A DNA stretch of 64,000 nt from Nitrososphaerota archaeon (GCA_029785615.1 JAFLZH010000002.1:91214-155213), one strand, 5' to 3'. Positions 41,334 through 50,727 are shown, numbered from the stretch's first letter. The notes: generated by a model not told the origin, from the sequence alone. Numbers and translations are program-made.

Positions 41334-44037
41334 CCGCCGCCTTCCTGACGTAGAAGGCCGCGGCGAGCACGGCTATCAGCACGAAGACAGACGGGATAGT
41401 ATAGCGGATCAGTACGTTCGCCGTGATGGTCAACGAAGAGGGTGCGGAGGGCACATCCCCGTTGATCGTGGCCCCGTCGTAGACGAAGGTGAGCTTGGCG
41501 CCGCTCAGTGGGATCGTCTGACCGGACCCGGCCACTACGCTGGCGTTGGCCACGGCCACTCCCCGGGGTCCCAGGCTGGAGAAGTAGACCGTGATCCCCT
41601 TGGACGTGGCCTGCATATTCTGCAGGTCGGAGAAGGTCAGCCCGATCGGTAAGGGGAGGGTGAAGTTCACGCCCGACACCTGGACGGCAGACGGGTTGGT
41701 TATCCGCACCGAGAGTGTGAACGTCTTCCCTTCCTCCGGAGTCGAGGGGGAAGATGTCAGGGCCGCCGAGAGCGGCTGATATATTTGGACGGTCGAGGAG
41801 CCTCCCTTGACTGAGAAGGAGGTCCCTCCGAAGTAGAAGGAAGCCGAGACCGGGGCAGCAGACCGGTTCCCATAGCCCTGAAACGTTGACACGTGGTAGG
41901 AGAATGTGACGTTCCCTCTGTCGCCGATCGACCCCACTGTCTGGCGCAAGACGGAGCTGGAGTTAGTCAGCGAGTCGAAGGAGTCCGGGGTAGTGCTCAC
42001 GGTCGCGTTGTAGACAGGGGTGGGCCCGTGGTTCTCAGCCACGACGGACACCAGGGACGTCATCCCGCTGAAGAGCTCCTGAGGCGAGTACTGCTTGGTC
42101 AACGCCAGCCCTGCGGGGACCGGGACCGGGCCCGACGAGCCGGACACTGAGGCCCCGGCCGCCTGGCCGGTGAAGGTGAACGGCTGGAGCATGTAGTTGG
42201 TTCCGCTTGTGAGGTTGTAGCTCATCGAAGTCCGAATCGTGGTCGAGGCGTTGAGCGTCTTGTAAGATATGGTGACTGTGCCGGACGAGCAGCTGATCCC
42301 TAGGCCGCTGACGTGACCGCACCCCAGCCCGGCCGGGAGAGTGCCGGTAGCCACGAAGTCGGACACCCCCACCGGGGCTATGTCTGATGCGGCGAAGTTG
42401 AGCGTGAGGTTGGTCTCGCTCGCGGAGAGGGCGTTGAACGAGGGGGACACTTCGAGCATAGGCAGCGCGACCTGCATGCCGCTCTGCGAGAAGACGTCCG
42501 CGACCGTGTTCGTGGTGGCATTGAGCGCGACCCCCGCAGGGTTCTGGTAGACCACGTTGTAAGACCGCGTGACGTTGATGTCGGTCATGCTCGGCGCCGA
42601 CTGCGAGACAGTTACGGTCGCGGTCCCACCCCCTGCTGCCAAGCCTGGCACCGACTTGCCGGCAACGACCACCGAAGACGCGGGCTGGGTCCCCACGTTG
42701 ACTAGTGTTATGTTGAACAGCTGGGTCTTGCCGACCGGCTTGCCGAGGCTCCCGGACGGGGAAGGCTGAAGGGTCGCGTATACCACTGCGTTGTCAGCCC
42801 CCAGCGACAGCCTGATGGGGTTGATGTTCGCTGTCGCGTTGAAGGTCGCTCCACTGACCTGGTACTGATACCTGACCACAGAGGCTGGGATCGTGACTGA
42901 ACCAGGGGCAGTCCCCGTGTACTCGAGCCTGTAGACCGGGGTGATGCTGCCCGACGGTGCCAGCGATATCGAGCTCACCGAATCGTTGCCGCCTAGGAAG
43001 GTGAACTCACCCGTGCTCTTCCACCAGTTGTCTGAGAAGGAGAGGCTGGTGATGGTCGCGGTAGGCGAGAGGTTGGCGAAGGTGAGTGTCACGGCAAGGT
43101 CCCCGTTGGTGTAAAGGACGCCCACGTCAACCGCCCTGGTGGCGAGCAGTGGAGCCGGCTGCTCGACGATGGTTGCGTTGGTGCTGTGCAGGGTGTGCCC
43201 CGGGGCGAGAGTCAGCGAGTAGGTCCCGGTGAAGGCGGCGACGTCGTTGCTTATCGTTGCCTTGTCATGGGAGCTTATCGTCCCGCCCAGTACCTTCACG
43301 CGGATGTCTGAAGAGGAGCTGCCGGGCGCGGCCGTCAACGAGGTCACCGCGCTGCCGAAGAGCGCGGCTACGTTCAAGCTCCCCGCGGAGGTGAGGGCTG
43401 AGGGCGTGATGGAACCGACCACCAGATTGTGAGTGAATCCGTTGCCGGAGGCCGACTTCGCCCCTTCCAGCACGACGAAGGGGGACCCGGAGGAGGTGAG
43501 AAGCGACGCCGATATGGCCTTGGTGAACCCCCCCTCAGACCTAGGAAGGAACCCGCTGAGGAGCGTCACAGGGACAAGTCTGGAGAAGGAGACAGGGCTG
43601 AAGAACGAGTACACCCCGGTGCCGTTCGACATCGAGACGAAGTCGGTGAGGAGATACGAGTCCAGGGCGTCAGCGGCCGCCGAGGCGTGCGAAAAGGAGT
43701 CGGCGCCCACCGTCAGGAACATCCCCTGGGGGACGATGGAAGGGACGGGCAGAAGGTTGTACCCCTGCGGGCCGAACACCTGGAAGTCGGAGCTCCAGCC
43801 CAGGGTGCTGATCGCTGTGACGTTGTACCAGCTGAGCCCCGGGGTCGACTCCAGGGCCGAGAGGTGGCTGGAGCCGTTCACGCCGTCGAAGGTGAAGTAC
43901 CATAGGGCGTTCGAGCCCGCCACGTAGACGTTGAGCTTCTCCGAGTAGGGGCTCTGGGCGTGGGCCAGCTGCAGTGGGACCGCCGAGAAGACCATGAGGG
44001 CAACGATGACGAACGCTAACAGCCTGGAGTGCTTCAA
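41308..44037 (-). CDS. large secreted/cell-surface protein with C-terminal membrane anchor
   Basis: Predicted 909-residue surface protein. A Sec signal peptide (LLAFVIVALMVFSAVPLQLA, cleavage probably after AHA) is followed by about 840 Ser/Thr/Gly-rich residues of beta-sandwich type with many N-glycosylation sequons. Repeated units look like DUF11/CARDB-type domains (for example GKPVGKTQLFNITLVNVGTQ; NPSAVQVSGVNFTLPLPIGL). One C-terminal transmembrane helix (SVFVLIAVLAAAFYVRKAAA) anchors it. An S-layer or adhesin-like role is inferred. A minus-strand ttttatatgg box lies about 32 nt from the ATG. Confidence 0.75.
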   Translation of the reverse strand: MKHSRLLAFVIVALMVFSAVPLQLAHAQSPYSEKLNVYVAGSNALWYFTFDGVNGSSHLSALESTPGLSWYNVTAISTLGWSSDFQVFGPQGYNLLPVPSIVPQGMFLTVGADSFSHASAAADALDSYLLTDFVSMSNGTGVYSFFSPVSFSRLVPVTLLSGFLPRSEGGFTKAISASLLTSSGSPFVVLEGAKSASGNGFTHNLVVGSITPSALTSAGSLNVAALFGSAVTSLTAAPGSSSSDIRVKVLGGTISSHDKATISNDVAAFTGTYSLTLAPGHTLHSTNATIVEQPAPLLATRAVDVGVLYTNGDLAVTLTFANLSPTATITSLSFSDNWWKSTGEFTFLGGNDSVSSISLAPSGSITPVYRLEYTGTAPGSVTIPASVVRYQYQVSGATFNATANINPIRLSLGADNAVVYATLQPSPSGSLGKPVGKTQLFNITLVNVGTQPASSVVVAGKSVPGLAAGGGTATVTVSQSAPSMTDINVTRSYNVVYQNPAGVALNATTNTVADVFSQSGMQVALPMLEVSPSFNALSASETNLTLNFAASDIAPVGVSDFVATGTLPAGLGCGHVSGLGISCSSGTVTISYKTLNASTTIRTSMSYNLTSGTNYMLQPFTFTGQAAGASVSGSSGPVPVPAGLALTKQYSPQELFSGMTSLVSVVAENHGPTPVYNATVSTTPDSFDSLTNSSSVLRQTVGSIGDRGNVTFSYHVSTFQGYGNRSAAPVSASFYFGGTSFSVKGGSSTVQIYQPLSAALTSSPSTPEEGKTFTLSVRITNPSAVQVSGVNFTLPLPIGLTFSDLQNMQATSKGITVYFSSLGPRGVAVANASVVAGSGQTIPLSGAKLTFVYDGATINGDVPSAPSSLTITANVLIRYTIPSVFVLIAVLAAAFYVRKAAATVPASLK

Positions 44038-44090
44038 ACGAGACGAAGGAGGGCGCCCCGTTCACCATATAAAACCGTTTGAGGGATTGG

Positions 44091-46583
44091 TCATCGCTTT
44101 CTGGGCGTCTCTTCCGAAGGGTCGTCGACCCCCCGGTCGTTGAGGACGAAGACCGTGTCCCTCTCAGGATGGTATGGGCTGTCCACCATCCTGGCTATGC
44201 GGTTCTTGGCAGCCTTCCTGAGGTACAGCCTGTAGGTGCTCGTGTGAGCGACCACGTGCCCGCCAGTGGGCCTGGTGGGGTCCCCGAAGAAGGAGTCCGG
44301 GGCGGCCTGCACCTGGTTCGTGACCACCACGGCTATGTTGTAGATTTCTGCTGTCCTCAGGAGCTGGTGCATGAAGCGGTTGAGCCTCTGCTGCCTTTCG
44401 GCGAGGGTCCCCCTCCCGAGGAACTCGGCCCTGTAATGCGCAACGGCGCTGTCCAGGATGACCAGCTTCACCTTGTTGGGCTCGATGATGCGTCCGAGGT
44501 CTTTCACGATGAGCTCCTGGTGCGCGCTGTTGTAGGCCCTGGCCACGGTGATACGAGAGAGTACCTTCTCGGCGTCCATCCCCCTGGCCTCGGCTATCTC
44601 CTGTATCCTCTCCGGCCTGAAGGTGCCTTCGGTGTCGATGTAGATCGACCCTGCGTCCAGTCCTCCCTCCCCCCTTGGCTGCTGCGCCATGACGCAGAGG
44701 GTGTGACAGATCTGGCTGTTGTGGAGTATGGTCGGGATGTTGCCACTGACGAACGCGTGGCCTTCCGGTACCTCGAAGTCGTACACGTAGTCGTTGTACT
44801 TCTCTTCACGTATCTCCGTTATCGTGTCCCAGTTGAACTCCATCGCTTTCTCGAGCGCATCCACGGCGCCTTCAAGCATCTGGATGCGCCTCTCGGCCTC
44901 TTTGGCCGCGGCCGTTTTGAAGGCCGCAATCCTCTCTTCCGGGAGCCCGCGCTTGAAGTAGTTATTGAAACCCGCCTTTGAAACGCCGAGGGGTTTAGCC
45001 AGGACGTTTGCTGAGAACGACAGCGAAAGCGCATACCTCCGGAAACCGTCCGGGGATTCGAGCTCGGCCCGCTGTAGATCCCTCAGGTTCCGGGCAAGCG
45101 AATCGGAGACGCTTTTCAGGAAGTTGACTGCCGCCTCCACCTGGGCGTCGGTCATCCCAGTCTTGCCGTACGCTGACCTGGCCAGCGCCTCGTAGAGGAC
45201 ACCGTTCTTCCTCAGAACGCCCTCGCGTCTGATGTGTCTCGAAGAAACAGCAGACCTGTACGTCGCCCTAAGCAGGTCCCCTGCAGGGGTGCCGTACTTG
45301 CTGTTCCTCGCCTTCACCCTCCGGACTCTCTTGCTCTTGAAAGGGACCTGTGACATCTTGTCCCTATCTGAGCCGGCGACATGCAACCTGTAGTGGGGCC
45401 CCGTGCCTGCGTCTTCGACGCTGAAGGTCGATGATATGCCGAGCCTAGAAAGAAGATACGATACCCCTTCAATCAGCACTTTACTGTCCGAGGAAACTTC
45501 GACGTCTGGGCCTTGGACGCGCCCATCCCCCTCGAAGTAGCCCGCGAGGAAGTAACGTACGATGTCGTCGCTGCCATTGAGAACGCAGTCGGGAACGCAC
45601 TTCGAATAGGAGTCGCACTCGATCAGCTTCCCGAGCAGCCTCTTCACCGGAGACCTGAGCAGAATCAAGGCGGAACGGTCTTCCCTGCGGGAGATGGTCG
45701 GCTCGAAACCAAATCTGTTCTTGAGATACTCCTTCGTCCATACGACCAGTTTCTCGTCGGTGTTCGTAATTGACAGGGGGTTCCTCGTCCCTTCTGCCAC
45801 AAAGAACCCAAGGAAGAAGGCGTCGTCGTCCGTGATGTCAGACCTCCCCGATATGACCAACGTCTTTGGGGTCGCGATCTTGTCGCCGACCGAAAGGGAG
45901 GCCGAAGGGACCCATTGGATACCACTGCCTGAGAAGACCATCGCCATATGGAGCCTGGCGAGCCTCAGGTCTCTCCCGCGCTCTGTCTTGACTACCAGAA
46001 TTGATGAAACGCGCTCCCGGTAGAGGTACGATGCCGGAGTGGGTCGCGAGTTCAGGCCGACGACGTTGACCCCTTTGAGCGGGACGACGTAACCTGAGTC
46101 GAGGGGCTTCTCGCCATACAGGCCCTTGTACTTCTCATAGGTCGCTGCGATCGGCTCGAAGTGCATGTTGGCATCGTTGCTGTAGAGAACCTTCGTGTCT
46201 CCGCCGACGCACTTTCCGCTCCCGAACTCGCCGAAAAATTCGGTCATCGCCCAGGTCTCGATGCCCCCACCCAGGAGGTCGTCGAGGTTCTTGGAACCTG
46301 TGGAGACCCTGTCGATGGCCTTCCGCTTGACTAGGAGGTCCGCGGCGTTGATGAAGTCAGGCTCGAGCCGGTGCAGCTCCACCAGCTTCTTTCTGGCCTT
46401 GTTGTTCAGCTCTACCGCCTTGGAGACGTCGATGTCTACGGCGTCGGCGATGTCCATGGGCCCCGAGGTGGCCAGGTCGAGTATCGTCTCGATCCCGGCG
46501 TCCTTCAGCTTGGCCTTGGTGGCAGGCCCTACACCCGGGAGGGTGTCGAGCTCCAGGTCGTCTCCGACTTCGGCTTCAGGCAA
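44091..46583 (-). CDS. radA: RadA recombinase, interrupted by an in-frame intein
   Basis: Precursor of 830 residues; splicing would give a normal 332-residue RadA, the archaeal Rad51 homolog for strand exchange. The N-extein (residues 1-124) has the HhH domain (LPGVGPATKAKLKDAGIETI) and Walker A up to FGEFGSGK. The C-extein resumes SQICHTL and contains SIYIDTEGTFRPERIQEIAE, Walker B VKLVILDSAVAHYRAEF and VVVTNQVQAAPDSFFGD. The start TTG 46583 lies 28 nt from a minus-strand cttatcta box. The recombinase cannot bind ATP until the intein is removed. Confidence 0.94.
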   Translation of the reverse strand: MPEAEVGDDLELDTLPGVGPATKAKLKDAGIETILDLATSGPMDIADAVDIDVSKAVELNNKARKKLVELHRLEPDFINAADLLVKRKAIDRVSTGSKNLDDLLGGGIETWAMTEFFGEFGSGKCVGGDTKVLYSNDANMHFEPIAATYEKYKGLYGEKPLDSGYVVPLKGVNVVGLNSRPTPASYLYRERVSSILVVKTERGRDLRLARLHMAMVFSGSGIQWVPSASLSVGDKIATPKTLVISGRSDITDDDAFFLGFFVAEGTRNPLSITNTDEKLVVWTKEYLKNRFGFEPTISRREDRSALILLRSPVKRLLGKLIECDSYSKCVPDCVLNGSDDIVRYFLAGYFEGDGRVQGPDVEVSSDSKVLIEGVSYLLSRLGISSTFSVEDAGTGPHYRLHVAGSDRDKMSQVPFKSKRVRRVKARNSKYGTPAGDLLRATYRSAVSSRHIRREGVLRKNGVLYEALARSAYGKTGMTDAQVEAAVNFLKSVSDSLARNLRDLQRAELESPDGFRRYALSLSFSANVLAKPLGVSKAGFNNYFKRGLPEERIAAFKTAAAKEAERRIQMLEGAVDALEKAMEFNWDTITEIREEKYNDYVYDFEVPEGHAFVSGNIPTILHNSQICHTLCVMAQQPRGEGGLDAGSIYIDTEGTFRPERIQEIAEARGMDAEKVLSRITVARAYNSAHQELIVKDLGRIIEPNKVKLVILDSAVAHYRAEFLGRGTLAERQQRLNRFMHQLLRTAEIYNIAVVVTNQVQAAPDSFFGDPTRPTGGHVVAHTSTYRLYLRKAAKNRIARMVDSPYHPERDTVFVLNDRGVDDPSEETPRKR
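44718..46211 (-). mobile_element. RadA intein with LAGLIDADG homing endonuclease
   Basis: In-frame 498-residue intein inserted between Lys and Ser of the Walker A motif (GSGK/SQ). It begins with Cys (CVGGDTKVLYSND), ends with His-Asn (PTILHN), and the next extein residue is Ser, so all class 1 splicing residues are present. Two dodecapeptide motifs, FFLGFFVAEG and YFLAGYFEGDG, retain acidic residues, so the endonuclease may be active. The same RadA position is a known insertion site in other archaea. Confidence 0.93.
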
Positions 46584-46620
46584 CGAAGTGCGCGAGGCTC
46601 TTCCGGTAGATAAGCATGCT

Positions 46621-47916
46621 TCAGGGAGAGATGCGTGAAAGTGTTCTAGGGAACAGGCTGGCCGAGCGGATGTGCTTCAGCCCGGCGATCCATCGCGTCG
46701 TCCTCTCCACCCCGATACCGAAGCCGGAGTGAGGAGGCATGCCGAACTTTCTCAGCTCCAGGTACCATGCGAATGACTCGGTGGGGAGGTCCTGGCTCGA
46801 AATCCTCTCCATGAGCTGAGCGTATTCGTGTATCCTCTGCCCTCCGGTTGCGAGTTCCCCGACCCCCTCGGGGGCGATCAGGTCGGCCGACTTCGTCACG
46901 TTCGGCCTGTCCGGGTAGGTCATGTGGTAGAACGACCTCGCGGTGAGAGGGTAGTCGGTGATGAAGAATGGAGCGTCCTGGGTCTGGCTCACGGCCCTCT
47001 CCGCTTCTGTGGGGAGGTCGTCCCCCCACTCGAACCCGAAGCCCTTGCTCTCGGCGATGGACCGGGCCTCGTCGTAGGATATCCTGGCGAACGGGATCCC
47101 GGGCTGCTTGAGCTTCCTGCCGAGGGTCTTCAGGTCAGTCTGTCTGTTCGCCAGCACCCTCTCCACCATCATGGAAAGGAGCTCCTCCTGGACCCTCATG
47201 TTGTCCGCCTGCTCGGCGAAGGCCTGCTCGGCCTCGATCATCCAGAACTCGGTCAGGTGTTTCGCTGTCTTCGACTTCTCCGCCCTGAACGCGGGCTGGA
47301 ATATCCATACCTTCTGCAGCGCGGGGAGGGCGGCCTCCTCGTAGAACTGCGCGCTCTGGCTCAGGCTGGCCTTCTTCCCGAAATAGTCGACCGAGAAGAG
47401 GGTCGACCCGCCCTCGACGGCGGCCTGGACGAAGGTAGGAGCGCTGATCAGGTGGAACCCGTTCTGTCTGAAGTAGTCGAACGCCGCCCCTATCACCTCC
47501 TCCCTTATCCTCATTGCCGCGATGGCCTTGGGGCCACGGATGCTGAGGTGCCTCTTGTCGAAGAGGAAGGACGACGACTTGACCGCGGTCCTGGTTATCG
47601 GCCAGCTCTCGGCGGGCGCCACTATGGTGAACTCGCTGGCGGAGACTTCCTTCCCCCCGGGGGCGCGCCTGTCGTCGCGGACCTCACCCCTCGCCACCAC
47701 CGCCGACTCCTTGGTGGCGCCCTTCGCCGCGTCGTAGGCGGCGTCCGCAGACCCCTTACGCACTGACACCTGGACGAACCCGGTGCCGTCCCTGACGAGG
47801 ACGAAGATGAGCCCTCCCACCGTGTGCTTCCTGGCCACCCAGCCTCTGACCTCTACGGCCTTCGGCGTCCGTCCTTCGATGATCTCGGATGCGCTCGAGG
47901 GCGCGAAGACATCCAC
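46621..47916 (-). CDS. asnS: asparaginyl-tRNA synthetase
   Basis: Predicted 431-residue class IIb synthetase. An N-terminal OB-fold anticodon domain (VEVRGWVARKHTVGGLIFVL) precedes the catalytic core: motif 2 FRAEKSKTAKHLTEFWMIEA, which favours AsnRS over AspRS, and motif 3 GFGIGVERTTRWIAG. It charges tRNA-Asn with asparagine. A non-discriminating AspRS is less likely. GTG 47916 lies about 27 nt from a minus-strand gcttttagc box near 47943. Confidence 0.88.
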   Translation of the reverse strand: MDVFAPSSASEIIEGRTPKAVEVRGWVARKHTVGGLIFVLVRDGTGFVQVSVRKGSADAAYDAAKGATKESAVVARGEVRDDRRAPGGKEVSASEFTIVAPAESWPITRTAVKSSSFLFDKRHLSIRGPKAIAAMRIREEVIGAAFDYFRQNGFHLISAPTFVQAAVEGGSTLFSVDYFGKKASLSQSAQFYEEAALPALQKVWIFQPAFRAEKSKTAKHLTEFWMIEAEQAFAEQADNMRVQEELLSMMVERVLANRQTDLKTLGRKLKQPGIPFARISYDEARSIAESKGFGFEWGDDLPTEAERAVSQTQDAPFFITDYPLTARSFYHMTYPDRPNVTKSADLIAPEGVGELATGGQRIHEYAQLMERISSQDLPTESFAWYLELRKFGMPPHSGFGIGVERTTRWIAGLKHIRSASLFPRTLSRISP

Positions 47917-47976
47917 GGTTCGGGCTCGGCCCGCTCATGCTAAAAGCGTGACGTGCGAGGACTCAACGTTATAGGT

Positions 47977-47996
47977 GCCTCCGGCCGACCGGAGGC
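47977..47996 (+). promoter_or_regulatory. perfect hairpin before ThiI-like gene start
   Basis: GCCTCCGG-CCGA-CCGGAGGC, an 8-bp perfect stem with a 4-nt loop. It lies 7 nt upstream of the preferred TTG start 48004 and would be in a 5' leader of about 35 nt. If translation starts at GTG 47953 instead, it is within the coding sequence. Confidence 0.4.
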
Positions 47997-48003
47997 AAAT
48001 CCA

Positions 48004-48972
48004 TTGCCTCGGAGAGCGACTATAGCGAGGTGGGCCGGAAGCGGGAGCATCGCCGACCTGCAGTCCTCGGCGGAGCACATGCTCGGCGCGGAGGGCATCA
48101 GGGGGGAAGTGGAGAGGCTCGGAAGCTCTCTCGTCGTCTCTGGGCCCGAGCCTGCCCGGGCGTGCACCCTCTTCAGGCACCTTCCGGGGGTCAGCTGGCT
48201 CGCCGCAGGCTATGCCGTCCACGGGGCCGCAGAGCTCTCAACCGCGGCTGGGGAGCTGGCCAGAAGATACCTCCGCGGAGGCGGGACATTCGCCGTCGAG
48301 GCAGAGGTCACCACCGGCGCGGCCGCCTCCGACCTGGAAGGGGCGCTCACCTCCCACGTCTTGGACTTGAAGGGCGCTCGGGTGTCCTCTTCGTCTCCAC
48401 GGGTCACGTTCAGGGCGGCCCTGGACACAGCAGGTGGCGCCGTGGGGGTGGAGCTGTGCCGGGGTCCTGGGGGAGTCCCGACAGGCAGGAACGGCGCGTC
48501 ATGCCTGGTCTCCGGAGGGAGGCACAGCTCGGTCATGGCGTGGCAGGCCGTGCTCATGGGGTACAGGGTGCGCCTCGTCCATGCTGCGGAAGGTGGAGAC
48601 GGGCTGCTCGCTGCGGCAGAGCTCTACTCTGAGCTTTCCTACCGGTCTGACCCCCGATGGCTGAGCCTTTCGGTGATCGAGGAGGGGCAGGTCTGGCAGG
48701 GGCTCCGCAGACTTTCCCCAGGGGGGCGCGACCCGGTCTTCTGCGGCCTCACCGCGTCTACGGGGAGGTCGACCTGGCTTGCTGAAACTGGGGCGGCGAG
48801 CCCGCTATACCTCCTCTCCACGGAGTGGTTCGACTCTGAATTCAAGAAACTGGGCATTAGAGAATGTAGGTCGGCCCCTGATCGAGGCCCTGCTAGACCC
48901 GCGAAGATTGTCGTGAAATCGTTCGGAGGCAGAAGGGCAGACGTCAGCGAGGTCCTCGACGGCCTCTCGTAG
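48004..48972 (+). CDS. ThiI-like THUMP/PP-loop paralog, degenerate
   Basis: Predicted 322-residue protein with the ThiI layout: an N-terminal ferredoxin-like/THUMP part (about 1-165) and a Rossmann PP-loop-like domain starting CLVSGGRHSSVMAWQAVLMG. The PP-loop signature SGGxDS is altered to SGGRHSS, and the C-terminal thiolation residues are not evident. It may bind tRNA without 4-thiouridine activity; this is inference. A canonical ThiI is at 55.4 kb. TTG 48004 matches the family's short N-terminus; GTG 47953 is an upstream alternative. Its 3' end overlaps the converging glycosyltransferase gene by about 29 nt. Confidence 0.6.
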   Translation: MPRRATIARWAGSGSIADLQSSAEHMLGAEGIRGEVERLGSSLVVSGPEPARACTLFRHLPGVSWLAAGYAVHGAAELSTAAGELARRYLRGGGTFAVEAEVTTGAAASDLEGALTSHVLDLKGARVSSSSPRVTFRAALDTAGGAVGVELCRGPGGVPTGRNGASCLVSGGRHSSVMAWQAVLMGYRVRLVHAAEGGDGLLAAAELYSELSYRSDPRWLSLSVIEEGQVWQGLRRLSPGGRDPVFCGLTASTGRSTWLAETGAASPLYLLSTEWFDSEFKKLGIRECRSAPDRGPARPAKIVVKSFGGRRADVSEVLDGLS

Positions 48973-50110
48973 CGGCCGACTCGAGTTCGGCCACCATAGA
49001 ATCCTTGGCATCGTACTCGGCAGCCAGACCGCCGAGGACGGACGCCCTGATGCGATACCTCTCGTCTGAGAGCCTGGCGAGGGACTGTTCGAGGACGTCG
49101 AAGGTCAACTCTTCCTGTTTCACGACGAGCGAGACGCCCAACCTCGCTGCCTTGTCTGCGTTCCCCTCCTGCTCGGGCTGCTTCGGGATCGGCACGAGGA
49201 TCGACGGCTTCGCCGCGAGCATCGTCTGGCCCACGGTCCCATGCCCCGCCCTGGACACGACGAGGTCGCAGTTGCGGAAGTAGAAGCCGGCGATCTCGCA
49301 CCATCCGTAGAACCAGCCGCCTGGGATGTGGATCGCAGTCGTGTTCCCTGCGGGGTCGCCTCCGGTCACCACGAAGACATACCTGTCGCTCAGCCCTTCT
49401 GAGAGCTCCAGGGCCTTACGCAGGAATGGGAGCCTGGTCCTGGGGGGGCCGGATACCTGCCAGAAGACCTTGGTCCTGGTGTCCCTGACGAACTCTTGTG
49501 CGGGCCCGTCGGGGGCCGTCCCCCCGGCAGGGGAGATGAAGCCTACGTAGCGTGCCTTGGCCACGCCACTCCCCCACAGGTTCTTCTCGCTGACGGTGTA
49601 GGGCGGAGGCAGGTCTGGGAGGAAGATGCCATCGCTCAGCTTCCACAGCCTTCCCATGCCGGTTGAGATGCCGACGGAGAGCAGCCTGGACAGGGGGTTT
49701 GTCTTGGAGTGCGAGCTGGTCAGGTTGAGCTGGTTCAGGACTGTGAACGTCGGAAGACGGAGGATCTTCCCGGCGAGCACCGTTGGCAGCGCAGAGTCTC
49801 CCAGGACGGCGTCAGGCGCGAATCTCCTGATGTTGGCGAGTTCGCCTGCAAGCTGCCTGTACGACCTCGCCAAGATGGCTGGCGTGTCCAGGAGGGTCTC
49901 CTTCACCAGGAACTCGCCGTCCTCTGAATAGCGCACGTCCGCTAGCGGGAGGCTGTTGCACCTGTACCCTCTGCCCCTGACGAGCTCCGCCGCCTCCCCC
50001 GAGGACGAGAACTCTACCTTCGCGCCTCGTGCAGAGAGCGCGCCCGCCATCTCCAGCATCCTGCTGGCGTGGCCGAGACCAGAGCCGAAGCAGCCAATAT
50101 ACACCTTCAT
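48944..50110 (-). CDS. glycosyltransferase, GT28/MurG-like
   Basis: Predicted 388-residue GT-B glycosyltransferase. The N-terminal loop is YIGCFGSGLGHASRMLEMAG. The C-terminal donor-nucleotide region is DLVVSRAGHGTVGQTMLAAK, then PIPKQPEQEGNADKAARLGV, typical of GT28/GT1 enzymes using UDP-sugars. The acceptor is unknown. ATG 50110 overlaps the AMMECR1 stop (ATGA), indicating an operon. A longer upstream frame is a shadow of AMMECR1. Confidence 0.85.
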   Translation of the reverse strand: MKVYIGCFGSGLGHASRMLEMAGALSARGAKVEFSSSGEAAELVRGRGYRCNSLPLADVRYSEDGEFLVKETLLDTPAILARSYRQLAGELANIRRFAPDAVLGDSALPTVLAGKILRLPTFTVLNQLNLTSSHSKTNPLSRLLSVGISTGMGRLWKLSDGIFLPDLPPPYTVSEKNLWGSGVAKARYVGFISPAGGTAPDGPAQEFVRDTRTKVFWQVSGPPRTRLPFLRKALELSEGLSDRYVFVVTGGDPAGNTTAIHIPGGWFYGWCEIAGFYFRNCDLVVSRAGHGTVGQTMLAAKPSILVPIPKQPEQEGNADKAARLGVSLVVKQEELTFDVLEQSLARLSDERYRIRASVLGGLAAEYDAKDSMVAELESAATRGRRGPR

Positions 50111-50727
50111 CTCCGGGTCGCTTGTTCCACCCTTTCGGCGGTCCCGCCCGGCGAGGTCTCCGCGAAAATCTCTGCCTGGAAGACCTGCACCCTGGTCCCT
50201 TCTCTGAGCCAAGCATCCATTGGCAGCCCGGCTTTCGCGCAAGCCTCGGAGAGGAATGCTTCCCGGTCCCATCCCTGCTCGGTGGCGACCTGGGGCAAGA
50301 GGAGCCCACTGGCGTAGCGGTTGGAGACGATCAGGCCGTCCACGCCCAGCTTGATCTTCGAAGGGAGGTCCTTGCGGGCGGGGGCTGAGATGTCTCTGGG
50401 AGCGGTCAGCACGCTCACCTCTATCACTATGTGGTCGAGCTCCTCGGCGGCTATGGGGGACGGGAAACGTGGGTCTTCCGAGGCAAAGACAGCCACGTCC
50501 CTTATGGCCCGGCCCAGGGGCTTGACGGCCTCAGGGTAGCCTATGCAGCCTCTGAGGGCCTTCGTCCCCTCCAGTTCGGTGTTGACGGTGACGAAGACGC
50601 CATGTTTCTCGGAGAAGACTCCCGAGTCCGGGGGCCGTGAAGGAGGGGGCACCCTCCTGACGTGTGCCTCAAGGGTCTCCCTCGCCAGCGCTACCGCCGT
50701 CTTCCCCTCGGCGATTGTTAGTGGCAA
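50107..50727 (-). CDS. AMMECR1-domain protein
   Basis: Predicted 206-residue AMMECR1-family protein of unknown biochemical role. The family block LRGCIGYPEAVKPLGRAIRD is present, with FASEDPRFPSPIAAEELDHI and the ISVLT-like IVIEVSVLTAP. Start TTG 50727 gives a complete N-terminal helix but overlaps the upstream Mut7-C gene by about 59 nt, an unusually long overlap. The downstream glycosyltransferase is translationally coupled. Confidence 0.9.
   Translation of the reverse strand: MPLTIAEGKTAVALARETLEAHVRRVPPPSRPPDSGVFSEKHGVFVTVNTELEGTKALRGCIGYPEAVKPLGRAIRDVAVFASEDPRFPSPIAAEELDHIVIEVSVLTAPRDISAPARKDLPSKIKLGVDGLIVSNRYASGLLLPQVATEQGWDREAFLSEACAKAGLPMDAWLREGTRVQVFQAEIFAETSPGGTAERVEQATRR

Noticed and set aside
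47953..48003. GTG 47953 as start of the ThiI-like gene
   Set aside because: It is only about 10 nt from the TATA-like box and adds a leader not seen in the family; TTG 48004 fits better, although this is not certain.
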